Of a DNA stretch of 64,000 nt, positions 35,364-43,918 are shown piece by piece. Every line of letters starts with the position of its first letter. Within the stretch, counting starts at the first letter, position 1. The translations under genes were made by a program, and so were the position numbers. Origin of the DNA: an uncultured Lachnospiraceae bacterium (GTDB lineage: Bacteria; Bacillota; Clostridia; Lachnospirales; Lachnospiraceae); contig CAJTUB010000001.1 of assembly GCA_910579465.1 (NCBI GenBank), forward strand, positions 1-64,000. The letters run 5' to 3'. The notes beneath the pieces are model-generated. The model had not been told where the DNA came from, did no database searches, and saw only the letters and a program-made list of their open reading frames with translations.

Positions 35364-35740
35364 ATATGTTTGTTTTTAACTCTACTTATCAATATATCAT
35401 AATAACCCCCAAAAATCTACAAAATTACGCAATCTTTTTAAAAATATTTTTGAATTTCTATGTTTTCAGGATGTTTTGAAAAGCGTTTGTTCGGAAGAGC
35501 GCATTGAAAATTTATAGAAAAATCATTTTAAACATTGGAACCCTGGCGTGGCTTTGTTCAGATTGTTATTAGAGGAAGACGTGTTGTTTCTTTAAATAAC
35601 CGTCTATTTTCAAAATACAGTAATTAAAAAGTGGTGCATAAAATATTGTGCTCTTTTTTTATAAAAATTGTAGAGAACTTGTAAAACAAAAGAAACTGGT
35701 ATGGCATCCTGCAGGATTTTAAAAATTTTTGAAAAAGTCA
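35364..35740. other. AT-rich gene-free stretch before tRNA-Thr
   Basis: No convincing gene or RNA is visible. There are short stretches of normal GC (about 35535-35600) that may be decayed coding DNA, but I cannot assign them. The ATPase promoter should lie near the left edge. Confidence 0.5.
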
Positions 35741-35769
35741 TTGACAAGATCTAAAAAATATTGTATACT
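35741..35769 (+). promoter_or_regulatory. Promoter of tRNA-Thr
   Basis: A perfect TTGACA (35741-35746), 17-bp spacer and TATACT (35764-35769), 23 bases before the tRNA. Confidence 0.85.
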
Positions 35770-35792
35770 AACGAAGTCACTGATAGCGAGAT

Positions 35793-35865
35793 GCTGCTGT
35801 GGCTCAGTCGGTAGAGCGTCGCATTGGTAGTGCGGAGGTCACGGGTCCGATTCCCGTCAGCAGCT
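35793..35865 (+). tRNA. tRNA-Thr (GGT)
   Basis: Seven-base acceptor GCTGCTG pairs with CAGCAGC (35858-35864). The D-arm GGCTCAGTCGGTAGAGC, anticodon arm TCGCA-TTGGTAG-TGCGG with anticodon GGT, and T-arm ACGGG-TCCGATT-CCCGT are all complete. No CCA is encoded. Confidence 0.95.
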
Positions 35866-35873
35866 TTCAAAGA

Positions 35874-35920
35874 AACATTGACTTTAAAGGCTTTTAAGTT
35901 TTTAAAGTTGATGTTTTTTT
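35874..35920 (+). terminator. Terminator of tRNA-Thr
   Basis: AACATTGACTTTAAA (35874-35888) pairs with TTTAAAGTTGATGTT (35901-35915) with two mismatches, then a T-run. Confidence 0.85.
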
Positions 35921-36210
35921 CTCATTTGCCGAGCAATAGTTACTGTTTGGTTATTATAGCGAAGATGAGTGTAACTGATTTGTGACATTTGTGACAAAGG
36001 AAACTAGTATGAAAAAGTGGTCACTTGCAGATGCAGGACATAATAAGCAATATGATATGATGTTGCTATAAGTATGTCGTACCAGGTTCTTCTATTTTGC
36101 GGGTTTTCTACAATTTTTTAAAAAAGGAAGCGCGATATTTTATGCACTATTTCTTAAGTTTCCGCATTTTGGGGATAGAAGGTCATCAGAGGAGCAAAAC
36201 GTTTTCTGGT

Positions 36211-36280
36211 ATCGGCAATCTGCACAAAAACCACCTTGAAAATATAACATTCCATAATGAGTTTTGTACAAATTGCCGAT
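36211..36280. repeat. Inverted repeat upstream of the liv operon
   Basis: The 19-base left arm starts ATCGGCAAT..ACAAAA (36211-36229); the right arm TTTTGT..ATTGCCGAT is at 36262-36280. Only the four bases between these blocks fail to match. At 36153-36170 lies AAGTTTCCGCATTTT, the terminal motif of the A-D repeat family, with no partner end seen. The gene-free stretch 35921-36344 holds nothing else I can name. Confidence 0.6.
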
Positions 36281-36344
36281 GCTGTTTGTAGAGGAAGTCT
36301 ATCTAAGAAGCTTTTAAAACTATCAAAATCCAAAAATATTTTTA

Positions 36345-36374
36345 TTGACAAAATGAAATAAGTAGTAGTATAGT
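36345..36374 (+). promoter_or_regulatory. Promoter of livJ
   Basis: Perfect TTGACA (36345-36350), 18-bp spacer, TATAGT (36369-36374), about 65 bases before the start codon. Confidence 0.75.
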
Positions 36375-36438
36375 AGGGTAAAGTTGCGAGGGCGGCTTTG
36401 AAATTGAAAAAGCAATACAGATTAAAAGGAGAGAGATT

Positions 36439-37575
36439 ATGAAAAAGATGAAGAAAACAGTATGTCTCGGCCTGGTTGCCGCAATGGCTGTTTCCGCATT
36501 TGCCGGCTGTGGCAAAAAGACGGATGATACCGTTTACAAAATCGGCGGTATCGGACCTCTGACCGGAAGTGCTGCAGATTACGGTATTTCCGTAAAGCAG
36601 GGCGCCGAAATTGCAATTGAAGAAATCAATGAAGCAGGCGGAATCAAGGTTGGAGATAAGACCTTAAAGATTGAGATGAAGTTTGAGGATGACGAGGCAA
36701 GTGCAGAACTTGCAACCACCGCTTACAATGCCGTAATGGACTGGGGCGCACAGGCAATTCTCGGAAACGTTACCTCCGGCGCATGCCTTGCAGTAAACCC
36801 GCTTTCCAACAAGGATGGCATTCTGCAGCTGACACCGTCCGGTTCCGCAGCAGGCTGCACCGAGTATGACAACGGCTTCCGTCTTTGCTTTACCGACCCG
36901 CTGCAGGGCCAGCTGATGGCTGACTATGCAAAGGAGCATGGCTACAATAAGATTGCAGTCATCTATAATAACTCCGATGATTACAGCTTCGGTATCAAGG
37001 ATGCATTTAAGGCAAGAGTCGTTGAAAATGGCGGCGAGATTGTAGCAGAGGAGGCATTCGTTACCGATGCGACTGACTTTACTGCACAGCTTACCAATAT
37101 CAAGAGTACCGATGCACAGGTAATTTTCGTACCGGCTTACTATAACGATGCGGCTTACATCATTTCCCAGGCAATCGAGCTTGGCATGAATCTTCCGTAT
37201 CTTGGCTGTGACGGCTGGGACGGCGTTCTGGCGCAGTTAAAGGATAACCCGAACGCAGCAGACGGTTCCGTATTCTTAAGCCCGTTCGTGGCAACCATTG
37301 AGGATGAGAAGGTACAGAGCTTCGTGAAGAAGTATCAGGAGAAGTACAATTCCAGCCCGAGCCAGTTTGCAGCAGACGGTTATGACTGTATCTATGTATT
37401 CAAGGCTGCAGTAGAAAAGGCAGGCTCCGTAGCAAATGCCGATGTAATCGCAGCAATGGTAGGACTTGAGTTCGAGGGTCTGACCGGAAGCGCAACCTTT
37501 GATGCGAAGGGCGAGCCGAACAAGGGCGCTAAGTTCATCGAAATCAAAGATGCTTCTTATGTTGTACAGGAATAA
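36439..37575 (+). CDS. livJ: Branched-chain amino-acid ABC transporter, substrate-binding lipoprotein
   Basis: The 378-residue protein starts with a lipoprotein signal (KKMKKT, hydrophobic stretch, lipobox AFAGC with Cys about 24). The mature part is a type-I periplasmic-binding fold: KIGGIGPLTGSAADYG, NEAGGI, TDATDFTAQLTNIKS and FAADGYDCIYVFKAA are typical of Leu/Ile/Val-binding proteins. It captures the ligand outside the cell for LivHMGF. AAAAGGAGAG precedes the ATG. A hairpin between it and livH may raise its level above that of the membrane parts. Confidence 0.93.
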   Translation: MKKMKKTVCLGLVAAMAVSAFAGCGKKTDDTVYKIGGIGPLTGSAADYGISVKQGAEIAIEEINEAGGIKVGDKTLKIEMKFEDDEASAELATTAYNAVMDWGAQAILGNVTSGACLAVNPLSNKDGILQLTPSGSAAGCTEYDNGFRLCFTDPLQGQLMADYAKEHGYNKIAVIYNNSDDYSFGIKDAFKARVVENGGEIVAEEAFVTDATDFTAQLTNIKSTDAQVIFVPAYYNDAAYIISQAIELGMNLPYLGCDGWDGVLAQLKDNPNAADGSVFLSPFVATIEDEKVQSFVKKYQEKYNSSPSQFAADGYDCIYVFKAAVEKAGSVANADVIAAMVGLEFEGLTGSATFDAKGEPNKGAKFIEIKDASYVVQE

Positions 37576-37615
37576 TTGCGGAATCCTTTGAACAGGGAAG
37601 CCGTGAAGAATAAGG

Positions 37616-37648
37616 AAGTCCCGCATTGCGTAAGGCAGTGCGGGATTT
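37616..37648 (+). terminator. Hairpin between livJ and livH, partial terminator
   Basis: AAGTCCCGCATTGC (37616-37629) pairs with GCAGTGCGGGATTT (37635-37648) around GTAAG, and is followed by a mixed T-rich stretch. This position is common in binding-protein operons, where it stops most transcripts and shields the upstream message. Confidence 0.75.
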
Positions 37649-37695
37649 CTGCATTTTCTATGTTTAAAAAATCCGGAAATGCAAGGAGGTTCTGC

Positions 37696-37724
37696 TTGCG
37701 AAAGTGCGGGAAATATGTTAAAAT
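37696..37724 (+). promoter_or_regulatory. Possible second promoter before livH
   Basis: TTGCGA (37696-37701), 17 bp, TAAAAT (37719-37724). The match is only moderate. Confidence 0.4.
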
Positions 37725-37788
37725 ATGCTGTATGTGACAGACCAGAATAATAGGGGATTTTTGAATGACAGAGAGGACAGGATAAGGT

Positions 37789-38667
37789 ATGGAGACTTTT
37801 ATATTACAGTTAATTAACGGAATCCGGACCGGCAGTATTTATGCGTTGATTGCGCTTGGCTATACGATGGTATACGGTATCGCAAAGATGATTAACTTTG
37901 CGCATGGCGATATTATCATGGTCGGTGCCTATGCGCTGTATCTGCTCTGGAGCGTGGCAGGGCTTCCGCTCCCGCTTGCAATGCTTCTTACCGTCGTGAT
38001 TTGTGCGGTACTGGGCGTGACGATTGAGCGGGTGGCATATAAGCCGCTTAGAAAGGCGCCTTCCCTTGCGGTCCTGATTACGGCAATCGGTATGAGCTTT
38101 TTACTGCAGGCGCTTTCCCTGCTGTTGTTCGGGGCGACTCCGATTAAGTCGCAGAATATTGTGCAGCTGAAGGGCTTTCAGATTGGCTCTATTACAGTTC
38201 CGGGACTGCCGGTGCTGACGTTGGCAGTTACGGTCGTATGTATGGTTTCGCTTACGTTGTTTATCAATAAAACAAAGGCGGGACGCGCGATGCGCGCCGT
38301 TTCCGAGGATAAGCAGGCGGCGTCGCTGATGGGAATCAATGTAAACCGCACGATTTCCCTGACCTTTGCAATCGGCTCCGCGCTGGCAGCGGTGGCAGGT
38401 ATTCTGTATCTGAGCCAGTATAAGTCGCTGACTCCGACGATGGGGGCGCTTCCGGGAATTAAGGCGTTTGTCGCGGCGGTGTTCGGCGGCATCGGAAGTA
38501 TTCCGGGCGCAATGCTCGGCGGCATCCTGCTTGGCATTATCGAGGTCATGGCAAAGGCGTATATCAATTCGGCGCTGGCAGATGCCATTGTATTTGGTGT
38601 TCTCGTAATCGTTCTTCTGGTGAAGCCGTCCGGGCTTCTTGGCAAGAACCGTATTGAAAAGGTATAA
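37789..38667 (+). CDS. livH: Branched-chain amino-acid ABC transporter permease LivH
   Basis: A 292-residue membrane protein of eight or so helices with the LivH hallmark start LINGIRTGSIYALIALGYTMVYGI and the AHGDIIMVGAY segment, plus RAMRAVSEDKQAASLMGINV, the cytoplasmic coupling loop. It pairs with LivM to form the channel for leucine, isoleucine, valine or related amides. A weak ribosome site precedes the ATG. Eleven bases separate it from livM. Confidence 0.93.
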   Translation: METFILQLINGIRTGSIYALIALGYTMVYGIAKMINFAHGDIIMVGAYALYLLWSVAGLPLPLAMLLTVVICAVLGVTIERVAYKPLRKAPSLAVLITAIGMSFLLQALSLLLFGATPIKSQNIVQLKGFQIGSITVPGLPVLTLAVTVVCMVSLTLFINKTKAGRAMRAVSEDKQAASLMGINVNRTISLTFAIGSALAAVAGILYLSQYKSLTPTMGALPGIKAFVAAVFGGIGSIPGAMLGGILLGIIEVMAKAYINSALADAIVFGVLVIVLLVKPSGLLGKNRIEKV

Positions 38668-38678
38668 GGAGGAACGAC

Positions 38679-39656
38679 ATGAACAGAAAGAAAAAACTTT
38701 CGGGAAAGGCGCTTATCCTTTTCAGAGCAGCAGTTATTGCAGTATTGTTTGTATTGCTTGCACTTGTAGTGGAGCTGAAGCTTCTAAACCGTATGATGCT
38801 GTCGTTAGTGATACCGGTAGGTGTCAATGTTATACTGGCAGTTTCGCTGAATATTACAGTTGGCTTTCTGGGAGAGTTGTCTCTCGGACATGCAGGCTTT
38901 ATGGCGCTTGGCGCGTATACCTCAGCATTATTTACTTTAAATGTGAAAGGGCTTCCGCCGTTTTTTACGTTTCTTCTGGCGCTGCTGATTGGCGGTGTCG
39001 TAGCGGCATTTTTCGGTCTGGTAATCGGGATTCCGGTACTCCGCTTACATGGAGACTATCTTGCAATTGTGACGCTTGCGTTCGGTGAAATCATCCGCGG
39101 TGTCATCAATGTGCTTCCGGTGACCGGCCAGGCGATGGGACTTTCCCGTATTCCGCAGTATTCGACCTATGTATGGGTATTTTTCATTGCAGTGATTACG
39201 GTGCTGATTTCCATGAATTTGTTAAAGTCGAGGCATGGGCGTGCTATCTGTGCAATTCGTGATAACTATATTGCGGCGGAGGCAATGGGAATCCCGGTAA
39301 CGCGCTTCAAGATTATGGCATTTGCGATTGCGGCGTTTTTTGCAGGGGTAGCGGGAGCGCTCTATGCGCATAACGTCACCTTTATTAAGCCGACAGATTT
39401 TGACTATAATAAGTCGATTGATATTCTTGTCTATGTGGTGCTCGGCGGTATGGGAAGCATCAAGGGTTCCGTGATTGCGGCTGTCGTGCTGACGCTGCTT
39501 CCGAATTTCCTCCGTTCCGCAGATAACCTCCGTATGCTTCTGTATGCGGCGGCGCTGATTGTCATTATGATATTTAATGCAGGCGGCTACAAGGCTCGTT
39601 TCCTTGAGAAGCGCAGGGCAAAGAAGGCAGAACGCATGGAAGAAAAGGAGGTGTAG
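38679..39656 (+). CDS. livM: Branched-chain amino-acid ABC transporter permease LivM
   Basis: A 325-residue membrane protein. The family motifs AVSLNITVGFLGELSLGHAGFMALGAYTSA-like block and the coupling loop GRAICAIRDNYIAAEAMGIPV are present. The tail after the last helix is short and basic. AAGGAGG lies before the ATG. It forms the second half of the membrane channel. Confidence 0.93.
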   Translation: MNRKKKLSGKALILFRAAVIAVLFVLLALVVELKLLNRMMLSLVIPVGVNVILAVSLNITVGFLGELSLGHAGFMALGAYTSALFTLNVKGLPPFFTFLLALLIGGVVAAFFGLVIGIPVLRLHGDYLAIVTLAFGEIIRGVINVLPVTGQAMGLSRIPQYSTYVWVFFIAVITVLISMNLLKSRHGRAICAIRDNYIAAEAMGIPVTRFKIMAFAIAAFFAGVAGALYAHNVTFIKPTDFDYNKSIDILVYVVLGGMGSIKGSVIAAVVLTLLPNFLRSADNLRMLLYAAALIVIMIFNAGGYKARFLEKRRAKKAERMEEKEV

Positions 39657-39660
39657 CAGA

Positions 39661-40419
39661 ATGGCATTATTAGAGGTAAAAAATCTCGGCATTTCCTTTG
39701 GCGGACTGCGTGCAGTGGACGGGGTCAACCTGGAAATAAAGGAAGGCCAGCTCTACGGTCTGATTGGTCCGAACGGCGCCGGAAAGACGACGATTTTTAA
39801 TCTGCTGACCGGGGTATACCGTCCGACAGACGGTACGATTTTGTTAGATGGTGTTCCGTTAGTCGGCAGGAAGCCGGAGCAGATTTGTCAGGCAGGGGTC
39901 GCGAGAACCTTCCAGAATATCCGTCTGTTTAAAAAAATGACAGTGCTTGATAACGTAAAGCTGGCGCTCCACAATCAGGTCAGGTATTCCCTTGTAAAAA
40001 GCCTGCTGCACCTGTTCGGTTATAAAAAGGCAGAGGAGGATATGAATGCCCGCGCAATGGAGATTTTGAAGGTATTTGAACTGGACGGTCAGGCAGACTA
40101 TCTTGCCTCCAATCTCCCATACGGGAAGCAGAGAAAGTTAGAGATTGCAAGAGCGCTGGCAACCAACCCGAAGCTTTTGCTGCTTGACGAGCCGGCTGCG
40201 GGAATGAATCCGAATGAGACGGAGGAGTTGATGAAAACCATCCGTTTTGTAAGAGACCATTATAAAATTACAATCCTGCTGATTGAACATGACATGAAGC
40301 TGGTTTCCGGTATCTGTGAGGAGCTGTTTGTGCTGAATTTTGGTACGGAGTTAGCGCACGGGGAGCCGTCTGCGGTATTAAACAATCCAGAGGTAGTAAA
40401 GGCTTATCTCGGCAATTAG
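39661..40419 (+). CDS. livG: Branched-chain amino-acid ABC transporter ATPase LivG
   Basis: A 252-residue ATPase with Walker A GPNGAGKTT, Q-loop VARTFQNIRLF, a signature LPYGKQRKLEIARAL (LivG-type variant of LSGGQ), Walker B LLLLDEPAAGMNP and the H-loop LLIEHDM. The start at 39661 is set by AAGGAGG upstream and by the four-base gap after livM. Confidence 0.94.
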   Translation: MALLEVKNLGISFGGLRAVDGVNLEIKEGQLYGLIGPNGAGKTTIFNLLTGVYRPTDGTILLDGVPLVGRKPEQICQAGVARTFQNIRLFKKMTVLDNVKLALHNQVRYSLVKSLLHLFGYKKAEEDMNARAMEILKVFELDGQADYLASNLPYGKQRKLEIARALATNPKLLLLDEPAAGMNPNETEELMKTIRFVRDHYKITILLIEHDMKLVSGICEELFVLNFGTELAHGEPSAVLNNPEVVKAYLGN

Positions 40420-40463
40420 TCAGTCAGGAGGCTTCTGCACAGGCAGGAAATGGAGGGATTACA

Positions 40464-41174
40464 ATGGCAATGCTTACAATAAAGGACTTGAACGTATATT
40501 ATGGTGTGATTCATGCCATCAAGGGAGTTTCCTTTGAGGTAAACGAGGGAGAGGTTATTGCACTGCTCGGGGCAAACGGAGCCGGCAAAACGACCATTCT
40601 TCATACGATTACCGGTCTTGTCCAGGCAAAGAGCGGTTCCGTCGATTTTGAGGAGCGGGAGCTGACAAAGGTGCCTGCGCATAAAATCGTTTCTCTCGGG
40701 ATGGCACACGTTCCGGAGGGACGCCGCATTTTCTTAGAGCTTACGGTGTTTGAAAATCTCAGTATGGGAGCTTATACAAGAAAGGATAAGAAGGAGATTG
40801 CAGATACGCTTGAAATGGTGTATTCCAGATTCCCGCGCTTAAAGGAAAGAAGGAGCCAGATAGCGGGGACCCTTTCCGGCGGTGAGCAGCAGATGCTTGC
40901 AATGGGGCGCGCGCTGATGTCCCATCCGAAGATTATGCTGATGGATGAGCCGTCCATGGGACTTTCCCCGATTTTCGTAGAAGAGATTTTTGATATTATC
41001 CGTGAAATCAGCAAGGGCGGTACAACGGTGCTTCTGGTAGAGCAGAATGCGAAGAAGACGCTTCAGATTGCGGACCGGGCGTATGTATTAGAGACCGGGA
41101 AGATTGTACTTTCCGGTGACGCAAAGGAGCTGATGAATGATCCGAAGGTAAAGGCAGCTTATCTCGGGGAATAA
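40464..41174 (+). CDS. livF: Branched-chain amino-acid ABC transporter ATPase LivF
   Basis: A 236-residue ATPase: start LTIKDLNVYYGVIHAIKGVSF, Walker A GANGAGKTT, signature LSGGEQQMLAMGRAL, Walker B IMLMDEPSMGLSP, and H-loop VEQNAKK. It should form a heterodimer with LivG on the cytoplasmic face. It ends the liv operon, 45 bases before a cytidylate-kinase-like gene. Confidence 0.94.
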   Translation: MAMLTIKDLNVYYGVIHAIKGVSFEVNEGEVIALLGANGAGKTTILHTITGLVQAKSGSVDFEERELTKVPAHKIVSLGMAHVPEGRRIFLELTVFENLSMGAYTRKDKKEIADTLEMVYSRFPRLKERRSQIAGTLSGGEQQMLAMGRALMSHPKIMLMDEPSMGLSPIFVEEIFDIIREISKGGTTVLLVEQNAKKTLQIADRAYVLETGKIVLSGDAKELMNDPKVKAAYLGE

Positions 41175-41219
41175 AAACAAGGAGACGCTTCAGATCGCGT
41201 CCGGGAAGGAGAGACTGGT

Positions 41220-41843
41220 ATGGGGAACTATGTCATTACGATTGCAAGAGGCTATGGCAGCGGCGGGCGCACCGTCGGGAAGATGCTGGCGGAGGAGCTT
41301 GGCATTCATTATTACGACAGGGAACTGATGCGTCTGGCATCGGACGAAAGCGGCATTAACGAGGAGCTTTTTGTAAAGGCAGATGAAAAGCTGAAGCAGA
41401 GCCTTTTATTTAAAATCGCGCGCCGGGAATACAACGGGGAGCTGATTCCGCCGGACAGGGAGGACTTTGTTTCCAATGATAACCTGTTTACGTATCAGGC
41501 AAAGGTAATCCGTGACCTTGCCAAAGAGGGCTCCTGCGTGATTATCGGCAGATGCGCCGACTATATCTTAAAGGACTATGACAATGTTATCCGCCTGTAT
41601 ATCCATGCGCCGTTGGAGGCATGCATCCGGCGTCTGGAGGGGATGATGAGCGGAACGGCGAAGGAGCTGGAGAAGAAAATCCTTGAGACGGACAAACGCC
41701 GCGCAGCATATTACAAGTATTATACCGGTAAGAACTGGACCGATGCCGGAAATTATGACCTGTGCCTGAATACGCAGGATATGGACTTTAAGACCTGTGT
41801 GGATATCGCGAAGGCATATCTTGAAATCCGGAAGGGAGTCTGA
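41220..41843 (+). CDS. Cytidylate kinase-like family protein
   Basis: The 207-residue protein starts with VITIARGYGSGGRTVG, an unusual P-loop typical of the cytidylate-kinase-like family, and has a YYDRELMRLASDESG region and VIIGRCADYIL. True CMP kinases are longer in the NMP-binding part; the substrate of this group is not established. AAGGAGA precedes the ATG. It may be read from the liv operon, and is followed by another P-loop kinase gene after 11 bases. Confidence 0.82.
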   Translation: MGNYVITIARGYGSGGRTVGKMLAEELGIHYYDRELMRLASDESGINEELFVKADEKLKQSLLFKIARREYNGELIPPDREDFVSNDNLFTYQAKVIRDLAKEGSCVIIGRCADYILKDYDNVIRLYIHAPLEACIRRLEGMMSGTAKELEKKILETDKRRAAYYKYYTGKNWTDAGNYDLCLNTQDMDFKTCVDIAKAYLEIRKGV

Positions 41844-41854
41844 AAGGAGCAGTT

Positions 41855-42652
41855 TTGAATATTTTTATTGATGGAATGCAGGGAGCCGGAAAATCGACTC
41901 TTCTGACTCGTCTGTCCCAAGCCTTTCCGGAGTATCAGGCGTACCGGGAGGGAGACGCTTCACCTGCCGAGCTGGCATGGTGCAGCTATCTGACGGAGGA
42001 GCAGTATAAGGAGATGCTGTTAAGTTTCCCCGGGCTCCGGGAGGAAATCGAAAAGAAAACCATGACAGAGGGAAGCATGCGTATTGTACCTTATACGCAG
42101 ATTCTTACGGAGCAGAGTGGCTTTCACAGGCAGATGGAGCAGTATGAAATCTACAACGCCAGAGTTCCCTTTGTACGTTTCCGGGAGATTATATTAAGCC
42201 GTTATGCGGCTCTGGATGCCGGACGGCATGTATTTGAGTGTTCTTTTTTTCAAAATGCAATAGAGAGCATGCTTCTGTATTATGAAACGCCGGAGGAGGA
42301 GATTGCGGCATTTTACAGGGAGGCATATAAGATTCTGAAGCCGAAGGGCTTCTTTCTGCTTTATCTGGACCCGGAGGATTTAAGGGAAAGCCTGCTCCGG
42401 ATCAGGAAGGAGCGGGTAGATACGGAAGGCAGGGAGCTGTGGTATCCGATGATGCTCCGCTATCTGCAGGACTCGCCCTATGGCAAAACCCACCCGTTTA
42501 CCGGGATGGAGGAGATGCTTGCGCATTTTGAACGGCGGAGAAGATTAGAGCTCCGCCTGATCCGGGAGGAGCTTTGCGGGGATGCTTTGATTCTGCCGGC
42601 AAAGAGGTATGACATGGAGCAGGTGATTGCAATGGTAAGGCAGAGGGGATGA
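41855..42652 (+). CDS. P-loop nucleoside/nucleotide kinase-like protein
   Basis: The 265-residue protein has an N-terminal Walker A, FIDGMQGAGKSTLL, and a later FECSFFQNAIESMLLYY region with an LYLDPEDLRESLLRI stretch. It resembles small deoxynucleoside-kinase-like P-loop enzymes, but I cannot name a substrate. TTG 41855 is the likely start: AAAGGAG lies 6 bases upstream and no ATG is near. It overlaps the start of the following broken gene by 4 bases. Confidence 0.65.
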   Translation: MNIFIDGMQGAGKSTLLTRLSQAFPEYQAYREGDASPAELAWCSYLTEEQYKEMLLSFPGLREEIEKKTMTEGSMRIVPYTQILTEQSGFHRQMEQYEIYNARVPFVRFREIILSRYAALDAGRHVFECSFFQNAIESMLLYYETPEEEIAAFYREAYKILKPKGFFLLYLDPEDLRESLLRIRKERVDTEGRELWYPMMLRYLQDSPYGKTHPFTGMEEMLAHFERRRRLELRLIREELCGDALILPAKRYDMEQVIAMVRQRG

Positions 42653-43004
42653 AAATGGAAGAGATAACTCCTGAAAAGTCAGATGAAGTATTTGAACAGG
42701 CATTTGAACCCGGCTATCAGCTTGATAAAGAGAGGCGGGACTTGACCGGATACCGGAGCCGCGGGAGGCTTATCGTGAAACGGCAGGAATCGTACCCGCC
42801 TGCATCGGGGATGTCTATTTTGAAAAGGGCAGGTATCTGCAGGCAAAGGAATACTTTGATAAGGCGTATGAAAATCTGGACGAAGCAGGAGAGCAGAGCC
42901 CGTTTGTCGTGCTACGCTTCGGCGAATGCTGTTTTGAGCTTGGCGACGAGGAAAGCGCCCTCCGGTAGTTGCTCCGGGTGTACCGGATATTAGAAAAATC
43001 ATAG
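42649..43004 (+). pseudogene. Broken tetratricopeptide-repeat protein gene
   Basis: The first frame from ATG 42649 gives a plausible N-terminus (EEITPEKSDEVFEQAFEPGY) and then turns into a basic, low-likeness stretch. The alternative frame resumes TPR-like sequence from about 42727: EAYRETAGIVPACIGDVYFE, then KGRYLQAKEYFDKAYENL and FGECCFELGDEESAL. It then meets TAG at 42966 and carries LLRVYRILEKS to a second stop at 43002. So a frameshift and a nonsense change are visible. The intact protein was probably about 120-150 residues; the role is unknown. Confidence 0.65.
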
Positions 43005-43349
43005 AGCCTTTCCTACCGATACATAAATCAGAAATTCGTTTCACAACAACGGCTTTCTCGTCCATAATCCATTAGGCTTTTTGCCAAGAGGAACTTTTTA
43101 AGGGATGGGAAAATCAGAGGGGAAAGTCTAAATGCCCAAGCCCGCCGGTTAAGCATTTGCCCTTATCCTGTTTTTTTGGAGAGGCCGGGGGCGCAGGGGC
43201 AGAGCCACCGCAAAACCTACCGGCAGCCGCAGCAGTAGTGCAGATGGTTTTGTCGTTAGAATGGGGATTGTTTTCAGCGGGGAAATGTGTTATATTTTGG
43301 TGACGATTAGGTCGGCAAGCTAAAAATTTCCATTTAAGGAGAATATCGT
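43005..43349. other. Gene-free stretch, left edge of a decayed island
   Basis: No intact gene. Base composition and Pro/Ala-rich readable pieces on the minus strand recall debris seen beside integrative elements, but I cannot name a gene. A weak promoter-like TTATAT lies near 43290. Confidence 0.35.
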
Positions 43350-43709
43350 ATGAAACAAAATGTCAGATGTACGATGGAAGATGTCATTAACTTATTAAAG
43401 GAGAAATATTTGAAGGAGGGCGAGCAAGCCCTCTGCAACGACAATGATTGGCAGATGTATGTGGCAGATGATGAGTGGTTTTTAACAACTGCTTGCTGCA
43501 TTACCGCGCCACCTGATTTTGACGAAGAAACCGATGAAGAAATCATTCCAGATTTTGCGGTTGAAAACGGAATGGACGGTTCTGTGCTGCCCGAAATTCT
43601 TCAAGATGTGATTATCAATGCACTTGAGCAGAAAAAAGACGCAACAAATGAAGAACTGTTAAAGGCACTGAACTATTATATGGATAGAGATACATTTATG
43701 TCATTTTGA
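43350..43709 (+). CDS. Small acidic protein, DUF7716-like
   Basis: The 119-residue protein has a tryptophan/aspartate-rich centre (NDNDWQMYVADDEWFLTT), an acidic run of Glu/Asp, then IPDFAVENG and a helical end with ATNEELLKALNYYMDRDTF. The pattern resembles DUF7716 proteins, which look like small immunity or regulatory proteins; function unknown. AAGGAG lies 8 bases before the ATG. It lies inside the decayed island, but is itself intact. Confidence 0.55.
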   Translation: MKQNVRCTMEDVINLLKEKYLKEGEQALCNDNDWQMYVADDEWFLTTACCITAPPDFDEETDEEIIPDFAVENGMDGSVLPEILQDVIINALEQKKDATNEELLKALNYYMDRDTFMSF

Positions 43710-43717
43710 TTGAATAG

Positions 43718-43918
43718 CTATTTCAAAATCAGATTTCTGTCTGATGAAAGACCGAAACAGGGTGGCGTGCTTTCCCGCCAGTCCTCATGGCTCAATCTCT
43801 TGTAAAGGATAGTCAGCTTATCGTCTATTGTTTTTCTGCCTGTCCTGCTGAAATGGACGCTCACCTTGTAGGTAGTGGAGCCATCCGCTTTGTGATGTGC
43901 AGCGGCTTGTCGGTACGT
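43718..43918 (-). pseudogene. Remnant of a TnpW-like transposon-encoded gene
   Basis: Read on the minus strand, a 66-residue open stretch without a start codon contains DGSTTYKVSVHFSRTG followed by KTIDDKLTILYKRL. This matches my memory of the TnpW proteins carried by Tn1549/Tn4451-like integrative elements (TYKVsVHFS.TskET..DKi.rLi). The N-terminal part is in other frames and a stop at 43919 cuts it off, so the gene is broken. It marks the island as former mobile DNA. Confidence 0.5.

Noticed and set aside
33577..35865. Classical integration at the tRNA-Thr 3' end
   Set aside because: The AT-rich gene lies on the 5' side of the tRNA, no duplicated tRNA end is found at the other border, and no integrase gene is visible.
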